Below, piece by piece: positions 1 through 7,494 of a stretch of DNA of 64,000 bases. The stretch is from Burkholderia multivorans ATCC BAA-247 (GTDB taxonomy: Bacteria; Pseudomonadota; Gammaproteobacteria; Burkholderiales; Burkholderiaceae). Made by a program: the position numbers and the translations under genes. The notes beneath the pieces were generated by a model. The model did not search any database, was not told the DNA's origin, and was given only the letters and a program-made list of their open reading frames with translations. The stretch lies in contig NZ_CP009831.1 of NCBI RefSeq assembly GCF_000959525.1, positions 1,612,001 to 1,676,000 on the forward strand, read 5' to 3'. Positions within the stretch are counted from its first letter, which is position 1. The number at the start of each line of letters is the position of its first letter.

Positions 1-1
1 G

Positions 2-418
2 GAACCGGATGCGTCGGCCGACACGCTCGCCGACGCCTGCATCGACGCGACCAAGCGCGCGATCACGCACGCGCTGTCGCTCGGCTTTCGCAAGCAGGAC
101 ATCGCGGTGCTGTCGTACCGCGGCCGCGAAGGGTCGGTGCTCGCGCCGCTCGACCAGCTCGGCCCGCACCGGCTCAAGCGCTTCACCGGCACGTACGACC
201 TGTTCGGCAACCCCGAGTATCGCGACGGCGACGTGCTGCTCGATTCGATCCATCGCTTCAAGGGACAGTCGGCGCCGTGCGTGATCCTCACCGAGGTCGA
301 CTTCGCGTCGCTCGACGCGCGCGCGGCCCGCAAGCTGTTCGTCGGCGCGACGCGCGCGACGATGAAGCTGCTGATCGTCGCGTCGGCGCGCGCCGCCGCG
401 CAATTGACGGCCGCCTGA
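2..418 (+). CDS. C-terminal part of a UvrD/Rep-type helicase-like ATP-binding protein (5' end outside window)
   Basis: The reading frame is open from the first bases and stops at TGA 416-418, so only the last ~138 residues are present. The visible part has the late motifs of superfamily 1 helicases: SIHRFKGQSAPCVILTEVDF resembles motif V (heptad around the H-x-x-K-G segment that reaches the nucleotide) and LFVGATRATMKL matches motif VI (the V-G-x-T-R-A arginine-finger segment). Such C-terminal domains occur in Rep/UvrD helicases and in DNA-binding NERD-helicase proteins. The N-terminal domains that would separate these options lie upstream. Family level is well supported; the exact member is not known. 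Confidence 0.75.
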   Translation, partial: EPDASADTLADACIDATKRAITHALSLGFRKQDIAVLSYRGREGSVLAPLDQLGPHRLKRFTGTYDLFGNPEYRDGDVLLDSIHRFKGQSAPCVILTEVDFASLDARAARKLFVGATRATMKLLIVASARAAAQLTAA

Positions 419-437
419 CGCGGCCGCGTGCGCCGGC

Positions 438-1997
438 TCAGGCGACGCGGAACGCGCCGACCGCGCGCCGCAAGCCCTCGGCCTGCTCTTCGAGCGACGC
501 GGCGGCAGCCGCCGCCTGCTCGACGAGCGCAGCGTTCTGCTGCGATACCTGATCCATCTGCGACACGGCGCGATTGACCTGCTCGATGCCGTCGCGCTGC
601 TCGTTCGACGCGGCCGCGATCTCGGTCATGATGCCGGCGACGCGCGCGATCGCCTGCTGAATGTCACGCATCGTTTCGCCCGCGACGCCGACGAGCCGCG
701 ATCCGTTCGCGACGCGCTCGACCGACTCGCCGATCAGCGTGCGGATTTCCTTCGCCGCGGACGCCGAGCGCTGCGCGAGCGTACGCACCTCGCCGGCGAC
801 CACCGCGAAGCCGCGGCCCTGCTCGCCCGCGCGCGCGGCTTCGACCGCGGCATTCAGCGCGAGGATGTTGGTCTGAAACGCGATGCCCTCGATCGTGCCG
901 ATGATGTCGGCGACCTTCTGCGAACTCTGGTCGATCTCGCCCATCGTGCCGATCACTTCGCCGACGACCGTCGCGCCGCGCGTCGCGATCTCGCGCGCGT
1001 CGTCGGCGCAGGCCTGCGCCTCGAGCGCGTGATCGGCGTTCTGCTTCACGGTCGCGGTCAGTTGCTCCATGCTCGCCGCAGTCTGCTGCAGCGCGGCCGC
1101 CTGTTCCTCGGTGCGTTGCGACAGGTCCGTATTGCCGGCCGCGATCTGGTGCGTCGCGGTCGAGATCGCGTCGGAGCCGTGCGCAACCTGGCGCACCGTA
1201 TCGGCGAGGCTGCGCTGCATGCCGGTCACGCCCTTCACGAGTTCCGCCATCTCGTCGCGCGACGTCCAGCGCACTTCCGACGTCAGGTCGCCGTCGGACA
1301 GCCGGCGGAAATGCATGAGCAGCCGGTTGACCGGCTGCGTGATCGCGAAGTGCAGGCCGATCGCGCAGCCGAGACACGCGGCAACGCCGAGCGCGATGCC
1401 GGCGATCGCGCCGGCGCGCAGCCAGTCGTAGCGCGTTTGCGCGGCGTCGTAGACGGCGCGGCCGCGTGCGGCCTGAAACGTGTCCAGCGCATCGGTCGCG
1501 CGCGTCAGCGCGACCGACAGCGGCGGCGCGACCGACATCAGCAGCCGGTCCGCGTCGTCTCGCCGGCCTTCGCGGATGGCATCGGCGAGCGGCTTCAGCG
1601 CCTGTCCGATCAGCGCCTGGCGCGCGGCGTCGAGCCGGCTCGCGAGTGGCGCTTCGTCGGCATCGTGCGGCATCGCCGCGTACGTGCCCCATGCGGCATT
1701 CGCCTTCGCGAGGTAGTTCTCGGCCTTCGCGACGAGCTCGGGCAGGTCGGGCGCCTCTGGATGCAGCACGGCGCGATCGAGCGTGGTGCGCACGATCGTC
1801 AGGTTCAGCGTGGCGGCCGCCAGCGCGGTCTTTGCGGCGAGCTGGCGCGTGTACGCCTCGTCGAGTGCGCGGTTCGAGCTTTGCATGCCGGCGAGGCCGA
1901 TCAGCCCCGACACGACGAGCAGCCCCGCGACGAGGCCGAGCGTGGAAAAGATGCGGGTGCGGATCGAGAAACGGGAAAACAGGGCGTTCAGATTCAT
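438..1997 (-). CDS. Methyl-accepting chemotaxis protein
   Basis: A 519-residue inner-membrane chemoreceptor. Transmembrane helix 1 is at residues ~16-37, a periplasmic helical-bundle sensor at ~40-190, transmembrane helix 2 at ~194-219, HAMP at ~220-262, and the cytoplasmic four-helix signalling domain runs to the end. The conserved hairpin tip is at ~370-410 (GIAFQTNILALNAAVEAARA). The sensor resembles four-helix-bundle (Tar/4HB) types, so the ligand cannot be predicted. There is no C-terminal NWETF-like pentapeptide, so adaptation enzymes may not be tethered here. I chose ATG 1997 because the first hydrophobic helix follows it directly; an in-frame extension to 2156 has no membrane or domain logic. 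It stands alone and is divergent from the drug exporter. Confidence 0.95.
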   Translation of the reverse strand: MNLNALFSRFSIRTRIFSTLGLVAGLLVVSGLIGLAGMQSSNRALDEAYTRQLAAKTALAAATLNLTIVRTTLDRAVLHPEAPDLPELVAKAENYLAKANAAWGTYAAMPHDADEAPLASRLDAARQALIGQALKPLADAIREGRRDDADRLLMSVAPPLSVALTRATDALDTFQAARGRAVYDAAQTRYDWLRAGAIAGIALGVAACLGCAIGLHFAITQPVNRLLMHFRRLSDGDLTSEVRWTSRDEMAELVKGVTGMQRSLADTVRQVAHGSDAISTATHQIAAGNTDLSQRTEEQAAALQQTAASMEQLTATVKQNADHALEAQACADDAREIATRGATVVGEVIGTMGEIDQSSQKVADIIGTIEGIAFQTNILALNAAVEAARAGEQGRGFAVVAGEVRTLAQRSASAAKEIRTLIGESVERVANGSRLVGVAGETMRDIQQAIARVAGIMTEIAAASNEQRDGIEQVNRAVSQMDQVSQQNAALVEQAAAAAASLEEQAEGLRRAVGAFRVA

Positions 1998-2163
1998 GAC
2001 GGCACGGGATCGAGAAAAGCGCCGCGACCGGCGGACGCGGCACTCTGGATTACGGTTCGCCTTCAGAAAACTTGAGTCCGGCCCCGTTTCGCCCTGATCT
2101 CGATCAATTTGGCAAGTCGGCAACGCACCGTTACGACTGCAACAATTCGAGCCCAAGCAGAAA

Positions 2164-2192
2164 TTGACTAGTCATCTATCGACGACTATATT
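2164..2192 (+). promoter_or_regulatory. Sigma-70 promoter of the EmrB/QacA-type exporter with overlapping dyads
   Basis: A -35 box TTGACT (2164-2169) and a -10 box TATATT (2187-2192) are separated by 17 bases. The perfect 10-base palindrome TGACTAGTCA (2165-2174) covers the -35 box. TAGTC (2169-2173) and GACTA (2184-2188) form a second inverted pair across the spacer. This layout suits a local repressor. The start codon at 2210 would be only ~10 bases after the predicted transcription start. Confidence 0.6.
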
Positions 2193-2209
2193 TCGAGCAA
2201 CTTCCTGCC

Positions 2210-3739
2210 ATGGCAGATAATTCAATGCAAACCGATATCCTTCCCTCGCCGTCCGTCGACACCGTCGCGCGCCGCGATGCGCCGACGGCGCCGATCATGG
2301 CGGCGCTGCTGCTGGTGATGCTGTTGTCCGCGCTCGATCAAACGATCGTGTCGACCGCGCTGCCGACGATCGTCGGCGAACTCGGCGGGCTCGACCGGCT
2401 GTCGTGGGTCGTGACCGCATACCTGCTGTCGTCGACCGTCGTGCTCCCGCTCTACGGCAAGCTCGGCGATCTGTACGGCCGCAAGATCGTGCTGCAGGTC
2501 GCGATCGCGCTGTTCCTCGCGGGATCGGCGCTCTGCGGGATCGCGCAGGACATGACGCAGCTGATCGCGCTGCGCGCGCTGCAGGGCCTCGGCGGCGGCG
2601 GCCTGATGGTCGTCACGATGGCTGCGATCGGCGATCTCGTCCCGCCCGATCGCCGCGCACGCTATCAGGGGATGTTCGGCGGCGTCTACGGGCTCGCGAC
2701 GATCGTCGGGCCGCTGCTCGGCGGTTTTCTCGTCGAGCATCTGTCGTGGCGCTGGATCTTCACGATCAACCTGCCGCTCGGCTTTCTCGCGCTCGCCGTG
2801 ATCGGCATCGCGTTCCGGCCGCATACGGCGCACGTGAAGCACCGCATCGACTACATGGGCGCCGCGTTCCTCGCGACCGCCCTCACCTGTGTGATCCTGT
2901 TTACCAGCGAAGGCGGCTCGTTGCTGCCGTGGTCGTCGCCGCAGCTCTGGATGACGCTCGTGCTCGGGCTCGTCGCGATCGGCGGGTTCGTGTACGAGGA
3001 ACGGCTCGCGGCCGAGCCGATCATGCCGCTCGAGCTGTTCCGGCATCGCACCTTCGTGCTGTGCTGCGCGATCGGCTTCGTCGTCGGCGTCGCGCTGTTC
3101 GGCTCGGTCACGTTCATTCCGCTCTATCTGCAGGTCGTGAAAGGCTCGACGCCGTCGCAGGCCGGCATGCAGCTGCTGCCGATGATGGGCGGGATGCTCG
3201 CGATGTCGGTCGCGAGCGGCCGGCTGATCGCGCGGCTCGGCTCGTACCGCGCGTTTCCGATCGCCGGCACGCTGATCGGCGGCGTCGCGATGGTGCTGCT
3301 GTCGACGCTGTCGCTCGACACGCCGCTGCACACGATGTACGCATACATGGCGCTGCTCGGCATCGGCCTCGGGATGGTGATGCCCGTGCTCACGCTCGCC
3401 GCGCAGAACACCGTCGCGTTCCGGCACATGGGCGTCGCGACGTCCGGCGCGACGCTGTTCCGCTCGATCGGCGGCTCGATCGGCGTCGCCGCGTTCGGTA
3501 CGCTGTTCTCGCACGGCCTGCGCGCGCGGCTGATCGATGCGCTGCCGGCCGGCACCGAGCTGCCGGCCGCGCTCGGTCCCGGCACGCTCGGGGAGCTGCC
3601 CGAGACGGTCCGCAGCGCATACCTGCATGCGTTCGCTGGTTCCCTGCATGTCGTCTATCTGGCCGCGGCGACGGTGATCGCGATCGCGTTCGTGCTTGCC
3701 TGGTTCGTCGAGGACGCACCGCTGCGCACGCGCGGCTGA
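2210..3739 (+). CDS. MFS drug exporter, DHA2 (EmrB/QacA, 14-helix) family
   Basis: A 509-residue proton-driven efflux protein of the inner membrane. The N-terminal helix carries the DHA2 motif LDQTIVSTALP at residues 42-52, and the loop 2-3 motif A is GKLGDLYGRK at 83-92. The long central section with extra helices gives the 14-helix layout. Substrates are likely hydrophobic drugs or metabolites, but sequence does not define them. No membrane-fusion (EmrA) partner is adjacent, so it probably acts as a single inner-membrane pump. A strong promoter with palindromes lies immediately upstream, but no TetR or MarR gene is next to it. The start at 2210 leaves almost no leader and no clear ribosome-binding site; an alternative ATG (residue 6) would not change the membrane part. 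Confidence 0.93.
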   Translation: MADNSMQTDILPSPSVDTVARRDAPTAPIMAALLLVMLLSALDQTIVSTALPTIVGELGGLDRLSWVVTAYLLSSTVVLPLYGKLGDLYGRKIVLQVAIALFLAGSALCGIAQDMTQLIALRALQGLGGGGLMVVTMAAIGDLVPPDRRARYQGMFGGVYGLATIVGPLLGGFLVEHLSWRWIFTINLPLGFLALAVIGIAFRPHTAHVKHRIDYMGAAFLATALTCVILFTSEGGSLLPWSSPQLWMTLVLGLVAIGGFVYEERLAAEPIMPLELFRHRTFVLCCAIGFVVGVALFGSVTFIPLYLQVVKGSTPSQAGMQLLPMMGGMLAMSVASGRLIARLGSYRAFPIAGTLIGGVAMVLLSTLSLDTPLHTMYAYMALLGIGLGMVMPVLTLAAQNTVAFRHMGVATSGATLFRSIGGSIGVAAFGTLFSHGLRARLIDALPAGTELPAALGPGTLGELPETVRSAYLHAFAGSLHVVYLAAATVIAIAFVLAWFVEDAPLRTRG

Positions 3740-3884
3740 CGGATGCGGCGGCGCCGCTTCGCACGGCCGCCGACACCCGGGCCAGCGCCGCGCCCGCCGA
3801 TCGCGGAGCAGGCGCCGGTGCCGCCCGCTTTACCTGCCGGCCGCGCGCCCGCATAGTAGCGGTTTCGTCCGATCCGACTTCGCC

Positions 3885-4445
3885 ATGTCCGCTGCTCCCG
3901 CCTGTACCGTCCGCGACGCGACCGACGCCGATCTCGCGGCGATCCAGGCGATCTACGCGCATCACGTGCGCCACAGCGTCGCGTCGTTCGAGGAAGTCCC
4001 GCCCGACGTCGCCGAACTCGCCGCGCGCCGCGACGCGGTGCTGCGCCACGGGCTTCCGTATCTCGTCGCCGAATGCGACGGCCGCGTCGCCGGCTATGCG
4101 TATGCGACGCCGTACCGCCCGCGGCACGCCTACCGATACACCGTCGAAGATTCGATCTACATCGACGACGCGCAGCGCGGCCGCGGCATCGGCCGCGCCC
4201 TGCTCGCCGCGCTGATCGCGCGCTGCGAGGCGGGCCCGTGGCGGCAGATGATCGCGGCGATCGCGGACGGCGGCACCGGCGGCTCGACGTCGCTGCATCG
4301 CGCCTTCGGCTTCGCGCCGGCCGGCACGCTGCAGGCGGTCGGCTTCAAGCACGGCCGCTGGATCGACATCGCGCTGCTGCAGCGCCCGCTCGGCGAGGGC
4401 GCGGCCACGCTGCCCGCCTCGCCCGCGCAAGGCGCGTCGCGCTAG
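3885..4445 (+). CDS. GNAT N-acetyltransferase, phosphinothricin/methionine-derivative acetyltransferase-like
   Basis: A 186-residue cytosolic acetyl-CoA-dependent N-acetyltransferase. The acetyl-CoA pyrophosphate loop is QRGRGIGRA at residues 97-105. The N-terminal SVASFEEVPP segment and the C-terminal GTLQAVGFKHGRWID segment are typical of the PAT/MnaT branch, which acetylates phosphinothricin, methionine sulfoximine or similar amino-acid analogues. The start at 3885 was chosen because the family begins a few residues before the first beta strand; the longer open frame upstream is arginine-rich non-coding-like sequence. It ends nine bases before the MerR gene, so the two may be co-transcribed. 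Confidence 0.88.
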   Translation: MSAAPACTVRDATDADLAAIQAIYAHHVRHSVASFEEVPPDVAELAARRDAVLRHGLPYLVAECDGRVAGYAYATPYRPRHAYRYTVEDSIYIDDAQRGRGIGRALLAALIARCEAGPWRQMIAAIADGGTGGSTSLHRAFGFAPAGTLQAVGFKHGRWIDIALLQRPLGEGAATLPASPAQGASR

Positions 4446-4454
4446 AATGGCCGC

Positions 4455-5294
4455 ATGCCGAAACAGACTCCTCCTCCGTCCGACACCGCCGCCGACGAAA
4501 CCCGCAACGAGTACACGGTGGACGAACTCGCGCGCGTGTCCGACACGACCGTGCGCAACGTCCGTGCATACCAGGATCGCGGGCTGCTGGCGCCGCCCGA
4601 GAAACGCGGGCGCGTCGGCATCTACGACGATACGCACGTCGCGCGCCTGAAGCTGATCAATCATCTGCTCGCGCGCGGCTATACGCTGTCGAACATCCAG
4701 GATCTGATCAAGGCGATCGACGAAGGCCACGACCTGCGCTCGATCCTCGGCCTCGAAAACGCGATCGGCGGACGCTGGTCGCACGAACGCCCGAAAACCT
4801 ATTCGCTGGCCGCGCTCGCGCAGATGTTCGGGCCGCAGACGCCCACGCAGCTCGCGCGCGTGACCGAACTGGGGCTGCTCGAGCGGCGCGGCATGTCGTT
4901 CGTCGCGAAGAGCCCCGCGCTGCTCGAAGCGGCGGCCGCGATGACGAAGGAAGGCATTCCGCCGCGCGAACTGCTCGACGTGATCAGCCTCGCGCGCCCG
5001 CACTTCGACGCGGTCGCGCGGCTGCTCGTCGATCTCGTCGTCAAGCAGCTCGACCGCTACGATGCGGGCACGCTGCCGCCGGCAACCGACGTGCCGGCGC
5101 TCGTCGACGCGATCTGGCGTCTGCGTCCGCTCGCGGCCGTATTCGTCGAGGCGGAGATGAACCGCGCGCTCGAAAACGCGGCCAGCGCGTACCTCGGCGG
5201 CCGCGTCGCGACGATTCTCGATCGCAAGCTCAGCGACGAAGCCGCGCGGCAGGCCGGTGCGCCCGAGGCGCACGGCAGCGGCGGCAAAGCATAA
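4455..5294 (+). CDS. MerR-family transcriptional regulator
   Basis: A 279-residue regulator. The winged helix is at residues ~20-90: YTVDELARVSDTTVRNVRAY is the recognition helix-turn-helix, followed by the RGLL wing motif and a dimerisation helix. The ~180-residue C-terminal part is much longer than in metal sensors such as MerR and has no cysteine pair, so a small-molecule or protein effector domain is more likely. It follows the acetyltransferase by nine bases, with no room for its own promoter. Possible targets are that gene or the substrate-binding protein downstream, but I see no MerR-type 19-base-spacer promoter nearby. Confidence 0.85.
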   Translation: MPKQTPPPSDTAADETRNEYTVDELARVSDTTVRNVRAYQDRGLLAPPEKRGRVGIYDDTHVARLKLINHLLARGYTLSNIQDLIKAIDEGHDLRSILGLENAIGGRWSHERPKTYSLAALAQMFGPQTPTQLARVTELGLLERRGMSFVAKSPALLEAAAAMTKEGIPPRELLDVISLARPHFDAVARLLVDLVVKQLDRYDAGTLPPATDVPALVDAIWRLRPLAAVFVEAEMNRALENAASAYLGGRVATILDRKLSDEAARQAGAPEAHGSGGKA

Positions 5295-5415
5295 GCGCGC
5301 CGCTTTCATATTCATATCGGCATTGCTTCGTTGGCGGGCGCGAACGCCCATGCGACGATTCTTCCACCCGAGCGGCATGCCGCTCTCCGAAGACGTCACG
5401 CATGGAGTTCGTTCG

Positions 5416-6396
5416 ATGATTCGTTTCCCCCGCTGGATCGCCCGCACCGTCGCCACCGCACTCGTCGCACTGTCGGCCGCGTCCGTCTGCGCGCCGGCGA
5501 GCGCCGGCCAGGTCGTACGCATCGGCTATCAGAAGGCCGGGCTGCTCGCGATCATCCACGCGCAGCATTCGCTCGAAGCCCGGCTGAAGCCGCTCGGCTA
5601 CGACGTGCAATGGTTCGAGTTTCCGGCCGGCCCGCAGCTGCTCGAAGCGCTGAACGCGAACGGCATCGACTTCGGCTATACGGGCGCGCCGCCGCCCGTG
5701 TTCGCACAGGCGGCCGGCGTGCGCTTCGTATACGTCGGCGCGGAACCGCCGGCGCCGCACAACGAGGCCGTGTTCGTGAAGGCCGATTCGCCGATCCGCT
5801 CGGTGGCCGAGCTGCGCGGCAAGCGCGTCGCGCTGCAGAAAGGCTCGAGTGCGAACTACCTGCTGCTCGAAGCGCTGAACAAGGTCGGCGTGCGCTACGA
5901 CGAGATCCGCCCGGTCTACCTGCCGCCCGCCGATGCGCGCGCCGCCTTCGAAAGCGGGCACGTCGACGCGTGGGCCGTCTGGGACCCGTATTACGCGGCC
6001 GCGCAAAACGCGCTGAAGATCCGCACGCTGTCCGACTACACGGGCCTCACGCCGACCAACAACTTCTACGAAGCGACGCGCGATTTCGCGCAGCAGCATC
6101 CCGACGTGGTTGCCGCGATTCTCGCGCAGGCGCGTGAGACCGGTGCATGGGTGAACAGTCATCCGGCCGAGACGGCCGCGCTGATCGCGCCGACTGTCGG
6201 CATGCCGGCGCCGCTCGTCGAAACCTGGATCAAGCGCGTGCCGTTCGGCGCGGTGCCGGTCGACGAGAAGATCGTCGCGGTTCAGCAGCGTGTCGCCGAT
6301 GCGTTTCTCGCGGCGAAGCTGATTCCGCAGAAGCTGAACGTCGCCGACAATGCGTGGATCGACCGCCGCGTCGCGGCCGCGCTCGCCGCGAAGTAG
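5416..6396 (+). CDS. Periplasmic substrate-binding protein, aliphatic sulfonate (SsuA)-like
   Basis: A 326-residue secreted protein with a Sec signal peptide (residues 1-30, cleavage after ASA). The mature part has the two-lobed SsuA/TauA fold: IGYQKAGLLA at the N-terminus, FPAGPQLLEALNANGIDFGYTG, and AVWDPYYAA near the hinge. It should deliver an alkanesulfonate or related organosulfur compound to an ABC importer. ATG 5416 has GGAG eight bases upstream. No permease or ATPase gene lies on either side, so it must share a transporter encoded elsewhere or is a duplicated component. Confidence 0.9.
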   Translation: MIRFPRWIARTVATALVALSAASVCAPASAGQVVRIGYQKAGLLAIIHAQHSLEARLKPLGYDVQWFEFPAGPQLLEALNANGIDFGYTGAPPPVFAQAAGVRFVYVGAEPPAPHNEAVFVKADSPIRSVAELRGKRVALQKGSSANYLLLEALNKVGVRYDEIRPVYLPPADARAAFESGHVDAWAVWDPYYAAAQNALKIRTLSDYTGLTPTNNFYEATRDFAQQHPDVVAAILAQARETGAWVNSHPAETAALIAPTVGMPAPLVETWIKRVPFGAVPVDEKIVAVQQRVADAFLAAKLIPQKLNVADNAWIDRRVAAALAAK

Positions 6397-6448
6397 ACCT
6401 GACGCGTGCCGACGGGCGGCACGACGCGCTCGCGAGCGCCCGGCGGCG

Positions 6449-6481
6449 GAAACCGGCGCACTAGAAGGATTCGCCGGTTTC
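6449..6481. repeat. 10-base inverted repeat downstream of the binding-protein gene
   Basis: The arms at 6449-6458 and 6472-6481 (core AAACCGGCG / CGCCGGTTT) are perfect complements separated by 13 bases. It lies between two plus-strand genes. There is no following run of T, so it is at best a weak terminator or an RNA-stabilising stem. Confidence 0.4.
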
Positions 6482-6575
6482 GGCCCGCCCGTTGTTGCGG
6501 ATAATGGCCGTCGATCCGCGCGTCGGCGCTACCGGCTGCCGCCACGCGTCGACAACGACGATCCGGAGACCGCGC

Positions 6576-7247
6576 TTGCTCGCCACGCTTCCCGCCACCT
6601 ATCGCCGACTATGCCCGCTGGCCGTCGCCGCCGCGCTGCTGTACGGCGTGTCGCTCGCCGCTGCGCCGTATCGCGGACAGTTCGCCGCAAAAGCCGCGAT
6701 GGGCATCGTGCTGCTGGCCGCCGGCAGCACGCTGCGCGCACCGCGCGAACGCGCGTGGCTCGTCGCGGCGCTCGCGGCCGCCGTGCTCGGCGACGTGCTG
6801 CTCGCGCTGCCCGACTCGCCGTTCACGTTCATGGGCGGCCTCGGCGCGTTCCTGCTGACCCATCTGTGCTACTGCGCGATCTTCTTGCGCTGGCGTGCCC
6901 GGCCGCACGGCGGGCGCGTGGCGGCGCTCGTCGTGCTCTGGATCGCGGCGCCCGCGTTCTATGCCGCGTTCTTCCCGCATCTCGGCCAGCTCGCGGTGCC
7001 GGTCGCGGTCTATATGCTCGTGCTCGTCGCGATGGCGAGCTTCGCGCTTGCCGCCGATACGCATGCGCCGCTCGTCGCGATCGGCAGCCTGATCTTCGTC
7101 GGCTCGGACACGCTGATCGGCGTCGAGCGCTTTCTCGGCAGTTTTCCCGGCATCGGCCCCGCGATCTGGGTGCTCTATGCGCTCGCGCAAGTCGTCATCG
7201 TGACCGGGGTTTTCCATGAGACGACCGCCCGCACGGTCCGTCCCTGA
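6576..7247 (+). CDS. YhhN-family membrane protein (lysoplasmalogenase-like)
   Basis: About 223 residues forming roughly eight hydrophobic helices. Conserved YhhN/TMEM86 features include LGDVLLALP in the third helix, FLLTHLCYC, and GSLIFVGSDTLIGV near the end, where the acidic residues D and S/D-T-L-I belong to the family signature. TMEM86B members hydrolyse the vinyl-ether bond of lysoplasmalogens; bacterial members act on ether or related lysolipids or are uncharacterised. I chose TTG 6576 because GGAG lies seven bases upstream and the length then fits the family (~210). ATG 6504 is an alternative that adds 24 residues with no homologous look. Confidence 0.8.
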   Translation: MLATLPATYRRLCPLAVAAALLYGVSLAAAPYRGQFAAKAAMGIVLLAAGSTLRAPRERAWLVAALAAAVLGDVLLALPDSPFTFMGGLGAFLLTHLCYCAIFLRWRARPHGGRVAALVVLWIAAPAFYAAFFPHLGQLAVPVAVYMLVLVAMASFALAADTHAPLVAIGSLIFVGSDTLIGVERFLGSFPGIGPAIWVLYALAQVVIVTGVFHETTARTVRP

Positions 7248-7324
7248 TTCCGTTTCAAACAGCCGTCCCGTCCGTTCTCGCGCGAAACCGCGGCCGTTTT
7301 CCGGCCTGCGCCGGGCGTCCGCGC

Positions 7325-7345
7325 GCTTTCCGCAGTGCGGAAAGC
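7325..7345. repeat. Stem-loop in the leader region before the monooxygenase operon
   Basis: GCTTTCCGC (7325-7333) and GCGGAAAGC (7337-7345) are perfect 9-base complements with a 3-base loop. No T-run follows, so termination of the YhhN transcript here is possible but unproven. Confidence 0.4.
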
Positions 7346-7415
7346 CGTCCGTTCCAAACCGCGCTGCGCCTTGCCGGGCGCGGCTTCCGGCCCTTAGAGC
7401 GGCGCTTCTAGTGGC

Positions 7416-7462
7416 TTGCGATTTCCCGGCTCACCCACTATCGTTACATCAACCAATGTAAC
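7416..7462 (+). promoter_or_regulatory. Promoter with inverted-repeat operator for the monooxygenase operon
   Basis: A possible -35 TTGCGA (7416-7421) and -10 TATCGT (7439-7444) are 17 bases apart. Overlapping the expected transcription start is a perfect inverted repeat, GTTACAT (7443-7449), six bases, ATGTAAC (7456-7462). Position and form are those of a repressor site such as TetR or GntR types. No cognate regulator gene is adjacent. Confidence 0.5.
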
Positions 7463-7494
7463 ATTAAAAAATGAGCCCAATCGGAGACACCCGG

